A stretch of DNA of 64,000 nt, from the NCBI RefSeq assembly GCF_031458255.1, contig NZ_JAVDYC010000001.1, positions 6,395,001-6,459,000 on the forward strand, written 5' to 3'. Source of the stretch: Catenuloplanes niger (GTDB taxonomy: Bacteria > Actinomycetota > Actinomycetes > Mycobacteriales > Micromonosporaceae). Under the pieces are notes generated by a model that worked only from the letters and a program-made list of their open reading frames with translations, did no database searches and was not told the origin of the DNA. The position numbers and the translations under genes were made by a program. Below are positions 42,063 to 51,039 of this stretch, in pieces; within the stretch, counting starts at the first letter, position 1; every line of letters begins with the position of its first letter.

Positions 42063-42968
42063 ATGGACCGGCGGCAGGGTTACCTCGCGACCTGGCTCGT
42101 GCTGCTGACCGTGGCGCAGGCCGCCGCGCTGCTCGCCGTCTACCGGGTCTTCGTGCAGACCCGGACCGGCCAGGCCGTCGACACCATCGCGCTCACCGCG
42201 AACTGGATCGGCTACGAGGAGCTGTACCGCCCGGTCACGCTGGTGCTGAACACGATGTCCGTGGTGTCGCTCGCGCTGGTGACCGCGCTGGTCTTCTTCA
42301 TCGCGGTGTACCGGCGGCGGTACCGGCTCGCGATCGTCGCGATCGTGGTGATCGCCGGCGCGAACGTCACCACCCAGCTGCTCAAACACCAGGGGCTGCG
42401 GCCGGAGTACGGCATCGACCCGTGGCGGGAGGGCAACACGCTGCCCAGCGGCCACACCACGATCGCGGCCTCGGTGGCGATCGCGTTCATCCTGGTCCTG
42501 CCGCGGGCGATCAGCGCGGCCGGGACACTGGCGCTGGCCGGGTGGGCCGCGTTCGCCGGGGTGGCCACGCTCGCGGCCGGCTGGCACCGGCCGAGTGACG
42601 CGGTGGCCGCGTTCCTGGTCGCCGGCGCCTGGGCCTCCGCGACCAGCCTCATCCTCGTACCGTCGCCGCTCGCCGTTGTTCCCGGTCCGGATCGGGGCAT
42701 TCTCCGGGGCACCGGTCCCGGGTGGGCCGCGGGCACGCTGCTGGGTGGTGGGGTGGCCGCGCTGGTGGTGGCCGGGCTGCTGCTCTGGCTCACCTACGAC
42801 GTGATCAACTGGTCGATCGAGGAGCTGAGCCGGACCCGGCTGCTGGTCGCCTACGCGGGCGGCGCGGCCGGGATCGTCGGCACCGCCGGCGTGGTGCTCG
42901 GCCTGATCGCCGCGACCGTGCCGCGGCTGGTGCCACCGCGCGCACCGCTCGCGCGCGCCACCGACTGA
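42063..42968 (+). CDS. PAP2-superfamily membrane phosphatase
   Basis: 301 residues with about six TM helices. Phosphatase motifs: C1-like KHQGLRPEYG, C2 LPSGHTTIAAS with the catalytic His, and C3 AGWHRPSDAVAAF (His and Asp). The active site faces the outside. It dephosphorylates lipid phosphates or polyprenyl pyrophosphates in relatives. The last 90 residues hold two more TM helices beyond the catalytic core. It follows the P450-like gene closely and may share its transcript. Confidence 0.88.
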   Translation: MDRRQGYLATWLVLLTVAQAAALLAVYRVFVQTRTGQAVDTIALTANWIGYEELYRPVTLVLNTMSVVSLALVTALVFFIAVYRRRYRLAIVAIVVIAGANVTTQLLKHQGLRPEYGIDPWREGNTLPSGHTTIAASVAIAFILVLPRAISAAGTLALAGWAAFAGVATLAAGWHRPSDAVAAFLVAGAWASATSLILVPSPLAVVPGPDRGILRGTGPGWAAGTLLGGGVAALVVAGLLLWLTYDVINWSIEELSRTRLLVAYAGGAAGIVGTAGVVLGLIAATVPRLVPPRAPLARATD

Positions 42969-43104
42969 CGCGGCCGTCGGGGGAGCGCCGACGCGGGATC
43001 GGCGGCCCGGCCGGAGGTCTCTTGCGGGAGAACCGGTGTTTCTGCCGGCACGGGCCGCCGAGGCGCGATCCTACGGTCCGCGCCGTTCAACGTTGAGTGT
43101 GGGG

Positions 43105-43491
43105 TCAGTGGCGAACCGCGCGGAGCGCCGCGGTGGCGAGCGCCGTCTCGACCGTCTCCAGCAGGTGACGCGACTGGAACGGCTTCGGCACCAGGTAGTC
43201 GTGCGGGCTCGGCGGGTCGTTCAGCTCCTCCGCCCGGAGCGAGCCGCTGGCCAGCACGATCGGCAGGTTCGCGGTCTCCGGGTCGAGCCGCAGCGTGTTG
43301 CGCACCTCCAGGCCGGTCATGTGCGGCATCTGGTTGTCGATGATCAGCACGTCCGGCCGGTCCTGGCGGACGCGGGCCAGCGCCGCCGCACCGTCCTCCT
43401 CGACCGTCACGACGTGACCGGCGCGGCGCAGCACGGCCGCCACGATGGCGCGTAAGTCCGGATCGTCGTCGGCAGCGATGATGGTCGCCAT
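43105..43491 (-). CDS. Single-domain response regulator (receiver)
   Basis: 128 residues, start ATG 43491 with GGAGGAC upstream. A complete CheY-like receiver: acidic pocket ADDDP (Asp8-10), phospho-acceptor Asp52 in DVLIIDNQMPHMTGLEV, Ser/Thr switch in VLASGSL and the Lys in YLVPKPFQSRHLLE. There is no output domain, so it acts by protein contact or as a phosphorelay intermediate. No histidine kinase is adjacent. Its promoter region next to hrpB contains an inverted repeat TGTCAG-TAAG-CTGACA (43579-43594). Confidence 0.92.
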   Translation of the reverse strand: MATIIAADDDPDLRAIVAAVLRRAGHVVTVEEDGAAALARVRQDRPDVLIIDNQMPHMTGLEVRNTLRLDPETANLPIVLASGSLRAEELNDPPSPHDYLVPKPFQSRHLLETVETALATAALRAVRH

Positions 43492-43611
43492 ACGTCCTCC
43501 CAGTGCCGTTGCAGCCGGGCTACCCCAACTGCTTTCAAGCACTAAAACACCATATGTCGGTTTTTTCGTGTGAATTGGTGTCAGTAAGCTGACAGTGTCG
43601 GTTGCCCGGAA

Positions 43612-46600
43612 TCAGCCCCGGCGTGGCTGCACCCGTCTCGTCGGCGGCGCGGTGGTCGGGTCCTCCGGCCACGGATGCCGCGGATAGCGCCCCCGCATCT
43701 CCGCTCTGACCTGCGGATATCCGTTCCTCCAGAAGGACGGCAGGTCGGCGGTCACCGCCACCGGCCGCCCGGCCGGGGACAGCAGGTGCAGCACCACCGC
43801 GACCCGCCCGGCACCGACCATCGGCGCCCGCGCCCACCCGAACGCCTCCTGCACCTTCACCGCCAGCACCGGCGCGGCCGGATCCGCGTAGTCCAGCCGC
43901 ACCCGCGACCCGCTCGGCACCGTCACCCGCTCCGGCGCCACCTCGTCCAGCCGCGCCGCCTCCCGCCACGGCAGCAGCCGCCGCAGCGCGGAACCCAGGT
44001 CGGCGCTCCGCAGGTCCCGCAGCCGCCGGGCCCGGGCCAGCTCCGGGCCCAGCCACTCGTCCAGCCGGTCCAGCAGCGCGGCGTCGCTCACGTCCGGCCA
44101 GGGCTCGCCGAGCGCGGCCCGGCAGAACGCCAGCCGCTCACGCAGCGCGGTCGCCTCCCGCCCCCAGTCCAGCACCGCGGCCAGACCACGTTCCGCGAGC
44201 GCGTCCCGTAGCGCGGCCGTGACCAGCGCCCGGTCCGGCCGGGCGAGCGGCCGCTCGCGCAGCACCAGCGCACCGAGCCGCTCCACGTGCCGCGCCCGCA
44301 ACTCGTCACCGTCCCAGGCCACCTCGTCGGCCGCGCTCAGCAGCGGCGCACCCGCCTCCCGCGCGGTCGCCTCGTCGATCACGGCGGCGAGACGGACCCG
44401 CGCGTTCGCCCGCCCGGCCGCCCGGTCCGCGCCCGCGATCGCCAGCCACGCGCTGCCGGCCAGCGTCGACCCGTCCGCCAGCTCGGCCGCGGTCCCGCCG
44501 GCCATCAGATAACCGTTGCTCCCGGCCGACCGGACCCGCGCCAGCCACTCCGGGTATGCCAGCCCGGCCACCAGCCCCGCCGCCAGATCGTCCGGCAACC
44601 GCCCGGCACCCCGGCGAACCGCACCCCGCCGCTCCACCGTCCCGTCCGGCCCGGCGGGTGCGCTGCCCGGCCGGCCGGCGCCGTCGTCGGCCGTCCGGTC
44701 CGGTCCGGCGAGTGCCCGGCGATGTCCGGCGGCCGTGCCGTCCGGTCCGGCGGGCGTCCGGCCGTGTCCGGCGGCCGTGCCGTGCGGTCCGGTGGCTGTG
44801 CCGTGCGGTCCGGTGGCTGTCCGGTCGTGTCCGGCGGTTGTGCGGTCCGGTCCGGGACCTGTGCTCGACGGATCGGCGGACGGGGTGCCGCCGTCGGCCG
44901 TCCCGTCCGGGGCGGTGGTCGCGGCGGAGCGGAGGCGGCGGGACTCGGCGCGCCAGCGGGCGGCGGCGGCCGGGTCGGCGCCGGTGCGCAGCGCGCGCCA
45001 GGCCGCGGCCAGGTCGTCCCGGCGGCCGGTGAGCGTGTCGTCCGCGAGCAGCGCGACCACCTCGGCCGCGCGCTCGGCGCCGACCGCGGGCGCGCCGTCG
45101 AGCAGCGCCCGGGCCAGCCGCGGGTGCGCGCCGACCCGGGACATGGCCCGGCCGCGCGGCGTCACCCGGCCGTTCGCGGCGACCGCGCCCAACGCGCGCA
45201 GCGTGGTCGTGGCCACCTCCAGCGCGGCGGCCGGCGGCCGGTCGGGGAGCGCGAGCCCGGAGCCGTCCGGCGCGCCCCAGACGGCCAGCTCCAGCGCGAA
45301 CGCGGTCAGATCCGCCGCCGCGATCTCCGGCTCCGGGAACGCGGGCAGCCGCTCGTGCTCCGCCTCCGCCCAGCACCGGTAGACCCGCCCCGGCGCCTCC
45401 CGCCCGGCCCGGCCGGCGCGCTGGGTGGCCGAGGCCCGCGAGACCCGCACGGTCGCGAGGGACCCGAGACCCCGGGACAGATCCATCCGGGGTACGCGGC
45501 TGAGCCCCGCATCCACCACCACGCGCACGCCCGGCACGGTCAGGCTGCTCTCCGCGACCGCGCTGGCCAGCACCACGCGCCGCCGCGCGCCCGGCCGCAG
45601 CGCCGCGTCCTGCGCACCCGACTCCTGCCGTCCGTGCAGCGTGACCAGGTCGACCTCGCCGCGCAGCCCGGCCAGCCGGCCCGCCACCGCGCCGATCTCG
45701 CCGGCCCCCGGCAGGAACACCAGCAGGTCCCCGGCGCTCTCCGCCACCGCCCGCCGCACCACGGCCGCCACATGATCGAGGAACCGCGGCTCCACCCGCA
45801 TCCCGTGCGGCGGCGGGATCGGCCGCTCCGGCGGCGCCCACACCACCTCCACCGGGAACACCGCCGCGGTCGCGGTCACCACCGGCACCCCACCGGCCCC
45901 CACCGCCACCGGCCCTCGACCCGCGCCGCCGTCGGCGACCGCGCCGCCGTCGGCGACCGCGCCGCCGTCGGCGACCGCGCCACCGTCGGTGGCCGGACCG
46001 CCGCCGTTGCCCGCGCTGCCGCCGACCGGGCTGTCGCCGGGATCGGCGTCCGGTGGGGCGAGGGCGTCCGGGGCGGCCAGGCAGCGGGCGATGCGGTCCG
46101 CCTCCGCGGTCGCGGAGGTGGCGAGCACGAGCAGGTCGGGACGAAGGTTCGCGCGGACGTCGGCCGCGAACGCGAGCGCCAGGTCGGAGTCCAGGTGGCG
46201 TTCGTGGCACTCGTCGAGGATCACGGCGGCGACGCCGGGCAGCTCGGGGTCGCGTTGCAGCCGGGCGACCAGGACGCCGGTCGTCACCACCTCGACACGG
46301 GTCCGCGGGCCGACCCGGCGCTCGCCCCGGACCGTGAAACCGACGGTCTCGCCGACCGGCTCCCCGAGCAACGCGGCCATCCGCCGCGCGGCGGCTCGCG
46401 CGGCGACCCGCCGGGGTTCCGCGACCACCACGCGCCCGGCTGCCGCCGGAAACGCCCCGCCGGCACCGCCCGCCGACCCGGTGCCGCCGTCCGCGCGGTG
46501 ACCGCCGGCCAGGGCGGCGGGGTCCGAGGCGAGGGCGGCGGGGTCCGAGGCCAGGGCGGCGCGGTTCGAGGCCGGGGTGGCCAGGGCCGCGGCCAGCGCC

Positions 46601-46731
46601 AGCGGGACCACCGTGGTCTTGCCGGTGCCCGGCGGTGCGACCAGCACGGCCGCGCCGTGTGCGCGCAGCGCCGGGATCAGCGACGCGAGCACCGCCTCGA
46701 CCGGGAGCCCGGTCCTCTGCCAGCCCGTCAC
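43612..46731 (-). CDS. hrpB: ATP-dependent helicase HrpB with repeat insertions
   Basis: About 1039 residues from the GTG at 46731 (VTGWQRTGLPVEAV); a TTG at 46782 would add 17 residues. DEAH/RHA helicase motifs: Walker A VLVAPPGTGKTTVVPLA, DECH box VILDECHERHLDSDLAL, VLATSATAE, GLSRVPRMDLSRGL and QRAGRAGREAPGRVYRCW. The C-terminal HrpB-specific domain ends LPSFWRNGYPQVRAEMRGRYPRHPWPEDP. Normal HrpB is roughly 820 residues; the extra length comes from a GGAVAD repeat near residues 246-270 and a Gly/Thr/Pro/His-rich insert at about 600-700. Function in bacteria is poorly defined (RNA helicase). Confidence 0.9.
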   Translation of the reverse strand: MTGWQRTGLPVEAVLASLIPALRAHGAAVLVAPPGTGKTTVVPLALAAALATPASNRAALASDPAALASDPAALAGGHRADGGTGSAGGAGGAFPAAAGRVVVAEPRRVAARAAARRMAALLGEPVGETVGFTVRGERRVGPRTRVEVVTTGVLVARLQRDPELPGVAAVILDECHERHLDSDLALAFAADVRANLRPDLLVLATSATAEADRIARCLAAPDALAPPDADPGDSPVGGSAGNGGGPATDGGAVADGGAVADGGAVADGGAGRGPVAVGAGGVPVVTATAAVFPVEVVWAPPERPIPPPHGMRVEPRFLDHVAAVVRRAVAESAGDLLVFLPGAGEIGAVAGRLAGLRGEVDLVTLHGRQESGAQDAALRPGARRRVVLASAVAESSLTVPGVRVVVDAGLSRVPRMDLSRGLGSLATVRVSRASATQRAGRAGREAPGRVYRCWAEAEHERLPAFPEPEIAAADLTAFALELAVWGAPDGSGLALPDRPPAAALEVATTTLRALGAVAANGRVTPRGRAMSRVGAHPRLARALLDGAPAVGAERAAEVVALLADDTLTGRRDDLAAAWRALRTGADPAAAARWRAESRRLRSAATTAPDGTADGGTPSADPSSTGPGPDRTTAGHDRTATGPHGTATGPHGTAAGHGRTPAGPDGTAAGHRRALAGPDRTADDGAGRPGSAPAGPDGTVERRGAVRRGAGRLPDDLAAGLVAGLAYPEWLARVRSAGSNGYLMAGGTAAELADGSTLAGSAWLAIAGADRAAGRANARVRLAAVIDEATAREAGAPLLSAADEVAWDGDELRARHVERLGALVLRERPLARPDRALVTAALRDALAERGLAAVLDWGREATALRERLAFCRAALGEPWPDVSDAALLDRLDEWLGPELARARRLRDLRSADLGSALRRLLPWREAARLDEVAPERVTVPSGSRVRLDYADPAAPVLAVKVQEAFGWARAPMVGAGRVAVVLHLLSPAGRPVAVTADLPSFWRNGYPQVRAEMRGRYPRHPWPEDPTTAPPTRRVQPRRG
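44640..44935. repeat. Degenerate repeat insertion in hrpB
   Basis: About 300 bp of irregular GTGCCGTGCGGTCCGGTGGC-type units encode a TGPHGTATGPHGTAAGHGRT-like low-complexity stretch in the middle of the helicase. Two adjacent 21-bp copies near 44784-44825 are nearly identical. The frame is preserved. Confidence 0.85.
45923..45994. repeat. 18-bp tandem repeat in hrpB
   Basis: Three perfect units GCGCCGCCGTCGGCGACC at 45923, 45941 and 45959 and one diverged unit at 45977. They encode the hexapeptide GGAVAD on the minus strand. Confidence 0.95.
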
Positions 46732-46794
46732 GAAGAATCGCCGCCTCTCGCCGTACCCTCGGATGCCCCTGGGTTGTAGCAAACGGCGCCGGGG

Positions 46795-47013
46795 TCAGTC
46801 GCGGTAGGAGCGGCTGACCATGTCGAGGGCCCAGATCATCCGGTGGGCGGCGGCCTCCGGGTGGTCGCCGAACTCGCCCGCGACCTCGCCGGCGCAGCCG
46901 TGCTCGCCGAGCCGGCCGAGCGTGTCGACCACGGCCGCGCGGACCTCGGTCTCCGCCGGACGCTGGGATGCCTGCAGTACGGATGCAAAAAGCGCGTCCG
47001 CGCGAGTGTTCAC
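46795..47013 (-). CDS. Small conserved actinobacterial protein (paralogue of 15564-15830)
   Basis: 72 residues, MNTRADALFASVLQASQRP, then GEHGCAGEVAGEFGDHPEAAAHRMIWALDMVSRSY. It shares the LFxSxLQxSQRP start and the GCAxxxAxEFGDxPExAxxRMxW core with the gene at 15564. Both begin with a short polar leader. It lies 63 bp upstream of the hrpB start (63 bp between its stop side and 46731) and may be co-transcribed with it. All-helical, soluble, one conserved Cys. Function unknown. Confidence 0.75.
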   Translation of the reverse strand: MNTRADALFASVLQASQRPAETEVRAAVVDTLGRLGEHGCAGEVAGEFGDHPEAAAHRMIWALDMVSRSYRD

Positions 47014-47098
47014 GGTGCACCTCCTGATACGTCGTGCCTGGTGACACAGCTAACCCGGTACGCGGTGCCGGTGGGGGTCGCGGGCGGTTGCGGAACGG

Positions 47099-48742
47099 TC
47101 ACAGCGATTCTTCGGTGACCGTCCCGGCGGCGACCGCGAGCCGGCGGTTGACCCGGACCGCGTCCAGCATCCGGCGGTCGTGCGTGACCAGCAGCAGCGT
47201 GCCGGGGTAGCCCTCCAGCGCGGACTCCAGCTGCTCGATCGCCGGCAGGTCCAGGTGGTTCGTGGGCTCGTCGAGCACCAGCAGGTTCACGCCGCGCGCC
47301 TGGAGCAGGGCCAGGGCCGCGCGGGTACGTTCGCCCGGCGACAGCGACCCGGCCGGGCGCAGCACGTGGTCGGCGCGCAACCCGAACTTGGCCAGCAGCG
47401 TCCGCACCTCGGCCGGCGCCTGCTCCGGCACGTGCGCGGCGAACGCGTCCAGCAGCGGGTCGCCGCCGAGGAACAACCCGCGCGCCTGGTCCACCTCGCC
47501 GACCACCACGCCGGAGCCGAGCGCGGCCGTGCCGGAGTCGAGCGGGAGCCGGCCGAGCAGGGCCGCGAGCAGCGTCGACTTGCCGGAACCGTTCGCACCG
47601 GTGATCGCGACCCGGTCCGCCCAGTCGATCTGCAGCGTGACCGGCCCGAGCGTGAACCCGCCGCGGGTCACCGTCGCCTCCCGCAGCGAGGCGACGACCG
47701 CGCCGGCCCGGGGCGCGGCCGCGATGGTCATCCGCAGCTCCCACTCCTTGCGTGGCTCCTCGACCGTCTCCAGCCGTTCGATCATCTTCTCGGTCTGCCG
47801 GGCCTTCGCGGCCTGCTTCTCGGTCGACTCGGCCCGGTGCTTGCGGGCGATCTTGTCGTTGTCGGTGGACTTGCGGCGCGCGTTGCGGACGCCCTTCTCC
47901 ATCCAGTTGCGCTGCATGCGGGCGCGCGCCTCGAGGCCCTCCCGGGTGTCCGCGTACTCCTCGTAGGACTCGCGGGCGTGCCGGCGCGCGGTCTCCCGTT
48001 CCTCCAGGTACGCCTCGTACCCGCCGCCGTAGGTGTTGACCTGCTGCTGTGCCAGGTCCAGCTCGACCACCCGGGTCACGGTCCGGGCCAGGAACTCGCG
48101 GTCGTGGCTGACCAGCACGGTCGCGGCGCGCAGCCCGGTGACGAAGCGCTCCAGGCGGGCCAGGCCGTCCAGGTCCAGGTCGTTCGTCGGCTCGTCGAGC
48201 AGCACCACGTCATAGCGGCTGAGCAGCAGCGACGCGAGGCCGACGCGGGCCGCCTGGCCGCCGGAGAGCCCGGTCATCGGGTGGTCCAGGTCGACCGTCA
48301 GGCCGAGGTCGGCCGCGACCGCCTCGGCGCGCTCGTCCAGGTCCGCGCCGCCCAGGTCGAGCCAGCGTTCCAGCGCGTTCGCGTAGAGATCATCGGCACC
48401 GGCCCGCTGTTCGGTCAGCGCGGTGGTGGCCTCGTCCAGCGCCGCCTGTGCCGCGGCCACGCCGGTGCGGCGGGCCAGGAACGCGCGCACCGACTCGCCC
48501 GGCACCCGGTCGGCCTCCTGCGGCAGGTAACCGACGGTCGCGGTCGGCGGGTTGACCTGCACCGTGCCCTGCTCGGCCGGGATCAGCCCGGCCAGCGTGC
48601 GGAGCAGCGTGGACTTGCCGGCGCCGTTCACCCCGACCAGGCCGATCACGTCGCCGGGCGCGACGACGAGGTCCAGACCGGAGAAGAGGATGCGGTCCCC
48701 GTGGCCGGCGGCGAGCTCGCGGGCAATCATCGTGGCGGTCAC
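47099..48742 (-). CDS. ABC-F family ATPase (ribosome-associated type)
   Basis: 547 residues with two ABC domains and no TM helices. First domain: Walker A LVGVNGAGKSTLLRTLAG, signature GLSGGQAARVGLA, Walker B VVLLDEPTNDLDLDGL. The linker of about 80 charged residues (ARRHARESYEEYADTREGLE) is the P-site-tRNA interaction motif region. Second domain: ITGANGSGKSTLLAALLG, SLSPGERTRAALALLQ, LLVLDEPTNHLDLPAIEQL. ABC-F proteins act on the ribosome in translation control or antibiotic protection. The GTG at 48742 is given; an ATG at 48730 is an alternative. Which subtype it is cannot be told here. Confidence 0.92.
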   Translation of the reverse strand: MTATMIARELAAGHGDRILFSGLDLVVAPGDVIGLVGVNGAGKSTLLRTLAGLIPAEQGTVQVNPPTATVGYLPQEADRVPGESVRAFLARRTGVAAAQAALDEATTALTEQRAGADDLYANALERWLDLGGADLDERAEAVAADLGLTVDLDHPMTGLSGGQAARVGLASLLLSRYDVVLLDEPTNDLDLDGLARLERFVTGLRAATVLVSHDREFLARTVTRVVELDLAQQQVNTYGGGYEAYLEERETARRHARESYEEYADTREGLEARARMQRNWMEKGVRNARRKSTDNDKIARKHRAESTEKQAAKARQTEKMIERLETVEEPRKEWELRMTIAAAPRAGAVVASLREATVTRGGFTLGPVTLQIDWADRVAITGANGSGKSTLLAALLGRLPLDSGTAALGSGVVVGEVDQARGLFLGGDPLLDAFAAHVPEQAPAEVRTLLAKFGLRADHVLRPAGSLSPGERTRAALALLQARGVNLLVLDEPTNHLDLPAIEQLESALEGYPGTLLLVTHDRRMLDAVRVNRRLAVAAGTVTEESL

Positions 48743-48898
48743 AAGGTGTGCAGCCTACAGAGCCGCCGGCCGGGGCCGGACGGCAAGCGGAGGTGGAGCG
48801 TGCCCGCCTGCCCCGGTCCGCCCCTCGCACCCGGATTCCACCCCGGAGCAACGCCCGAGCGGTTACGTTGAGCCTGGTGGCCGGTGTGACGGGAGCGG

Positions 48899-49864
48899 GT
48901 GACGGGCATGGATGAGCGTTCGTTCTGGACCGCTGTCGCGCTGCTGTCGGCGGAGGAGCTGGACGCCGCGGTCGCCACGCTCACGGCCGAGCTGGCCGGC
49001 CGGCCGGTCAACGAGATCACCGCGTTCGCGGATCACCTGGCCGTGGTCGTGCACGCGATCGACACGCCCGCGCACGCGTCGTTCGTGCCCGGCGGCGCGG
49101 AGGCGTTCCTGGCCGCCCGGTGCGCGGTGGTGGCGGCCGGCCGGGAGACCTACCTGCGGGTGTTCGGCGACCCGCCGGCGATCGCGGAGTTCGCCAGCCC
49201 GGGCGCGGAGTGGCTGCTCGCGGTGCCGGCGAACGCGTTCGAGCGGGCCACCGGCCTGGCCTGGACGCACGAGCCGCCGGTCAGCGTGGAGACCGGCAGC
49301 AACCCGCTCTGGTCGCCGATCGCGGCGGACGACACGGCCGAGGAGACCTGGCTGACGTACGGCGGCGGGCTGCACACCGTGCTCGGCACCCGCCCCGCCT
49401 ACGACGCGACCATGCAGGTGCTGATCGCGGCCGTGGACGCGGAGCCGCGCTGGCGCCGCTGGTGGTCCCGGTCCGGCCTGCACACGCTCGACCTGGCGCC
49501 GCTGTGGAGCGAGGGCGACGCGCCGGGCGTGACCGTGCGCCGCGGCGCGCAGCGCGTGGTGGTCGACGCGATCATGGACCCGCGCGGCTTCGCCCGCACC
49601 GACCGCACGTTCCTGCGCGAACTGGCCCGCGCCGACCTGCTGACCATGTTGGAGGCGGTCCGGTCCGCGCTGGACCTCGGCCCGCTGCCGTCCCTGCCGC
49701 GCATCCCCGACCTGCCGGACATGCCCGACTCCTTCGCCCCCGGCCAGGAACTGCCCCGCCTCGACGTCGACGAGGTGGTCCGCTTCGCCGAGGAGGTCGG
49801 CGGCGTCGACCTCGAGGAACTCCGCCCGGTCCTGCACATGCTCGCGACCGACCCGCCGCTCTGA
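48899..49864 (+). CDS. DUF4240-domain protein
   Basis: 321 residues from the GTG at 48899 (GGGA 5 nt upstream); an ATG at 48908 gives MDERSFWTAVALL. The N-terminal 130 residues match the DUF4240 pattern MDExxFW with a helical repeat and AAGRETYLRVFGDP. The remainder (LWSPIAADDTAEETWLTYGG and a C-terminal PSLPRIPDLPDMPDSFAPG linker) is not recognised. DUF4240 proteins are common in actinomycetes and have no known function. Its end touches the end of the convergent oxidase gene (49864/49865) with no spacer. Confidence 0.72.
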   Translation: MTGMDERSFWTAVALLSAEELDAAVATLTAELAGRPVNEITAFADHLAVVVHAIDTPAHASFVPGGAEAFLAARCAVVAAGRETYLRVFGDPPAIAEFASPGAEWLLAVPANAFERATGLAWTHEPPVSVETGSNPLWSPIAADDTAEETWLTYGGGLHTVLGTRPAYDATMQVLIAAVDAEPRWRRWWSRSGLHTLDLAPLWSEGDAPGVTVRRGAQRVVVDAIMDPRGFARTDRTFLRELARADLLTMLEAVRSALDLGPLPSLPRIPDLPDMPDSFAPGQELPRLDVDEVVRFAEEVGGVDLEELRPVLHMLATDPPL

Positions 49865-50851
49865 TCAGAGCCCCAGGACCAGGTCGCGCACGTCGGCCGC
49901 GCAGCCCCAGGACAGGCTGACACCGGCGCCGCCGTGCCCGTAGTTGTGCACCACGTGATGCCCGCCGACCAGCTCGTGCTCCACCCGCACCGGATCACGG
50001 ACGGGCCGGATGCCGATGCGGTGCCCGAGCACCGGCAGCTCCGCGATCCGCGGGTCGATGCGGGCGCAGCGGGCGATGATCCCGGCGGCGATACGGGCGT
50101 CCTCGTCCACGTCGGCCCGGCCGATCTCGGCGCTTCCTCCGAGGACCAGCAGTGGTCCCTGCGGCAGCAGATACGTCATCTCCCGGGGAGCATCGTCATG
50201 GGTCATTCCCGGTGGGCCGCCGAGGTGCTCGGCGAAGAATTCCTCGATGCCCGGGTTCTCCACAATGACGAGCTGGCCCCGGATCGGTGTGACGCGCGAG
50301 TCCGGGACGAATTCCGCCGCGCCCGGTCCGGTGCAGTTGATCACGATCGGAGCCTCACCGGCGACGGCAGCCAGGCTGGGTGCGTGCCCGATGGAAATCG
50401 TTCCGCCGGCCGCCTTCAGTCTGTGCTGTAGGTATTCGAGGTAGACCGGCATGTCGACGACCGGGGCGTGATATCTCCAGCCGGTGACGAAACCGGGCGG
50501 CAGATCGTCGGGGTCACAGCGCCGGAACCCTGGCAACGTCGTCACGTGGGTCGGCGGTGTGGCAGGCACGCGGGTGGCCTCCATGCCATCGAGCACGTGG
50601 ACACCCGCGTCCGGCGCGTTCCGGGCGAGGCTGGTGAGAGTCCGGTAGGTGACATCTGTCCACGGTCGGATCCGCTCATGCGAGGCATACAACGGATCCC
50701 AGATCGCCCCTGCGGCGTAGGACGTGGATTCCAGCGCCGGCGCTGCGGTGCGGATGCGGACGTCCATCCCGGCTTCCGCGAGGAGTGCCCCGGTGGTGAG
50801 GCCGGCTACACCGGCGCCAATGATCAAGACTTCCGCGCGAACGCTGGTCAT
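49865..50851 (-). CDS. FAD-dependent D-amino-acid oxidase family protein
   Basis: 328 residues from the ATG at 50851. FAD fold at the start: AEVLIIGAGVAGLTTGALLAEAGMDVRI. DAAO features: SYAAGAIWDPLYAS, an active-site region with VDMPVYLEYLQHRL, INCTGPGAAEFV, PIRGQLVIVENPG, TYLLPQGPLLVLGG and the C-terminal GHRIGIRPVRDPVRVE and VVHNYGHGGAGVSLSWGCA. It oxidatively deaminates D-amino acids, or a related glycine-type substrate. It is divergent from the SCO2521-type gene with 188 bp between them; there is no evidence that it belongs to that cluster. Confidence 0.9.
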   Translation of the reverse strand: MTSVRAEVLIIGAGVAGLTTGALLAEAGMDVRIRTAAPALESTSYAAGAIWDPLYASHERIRPWTDVTYRTLTSLARNAPDAGVHVLDGMEATRVPATPPTHVTTLPGFRRCDPDDLPPGFVTGWRYHAPVVDMPVYLEYLQHRLKAAGGTISIGHAPSLAAVAGEAPIVINCTGPGAAEFVPDSRVTPIRGQLVIVENPGIEEFFAEHLGGPPGMTHDDAPREMTYLLPQGPLLVLGGSAEIGRADVDEDARIAAGIIARCARIDPRIAELPVLGHRIGIRPVRDPVRVEHELVGGHHVVHNYGHGGAGVSLSWGCAADVRDLVLGL

Positions 50852-51039
50852 CCCGTCACGGTAGACGGGCATCGCACAATTTCGACCGCGGACATTCACA
50901 ATTTATCCGTTGATATCGCGATCACAGGAAGATCGTGTTCTGAGATTTCCTCGGAATGGAGCAGTAAACCCGCAAGGGGGCGTTGCGATGTCAACACGGA
51001 GTGGGGTGCAATCGGAGGGCCTGCGCGATTAAGGAATCG

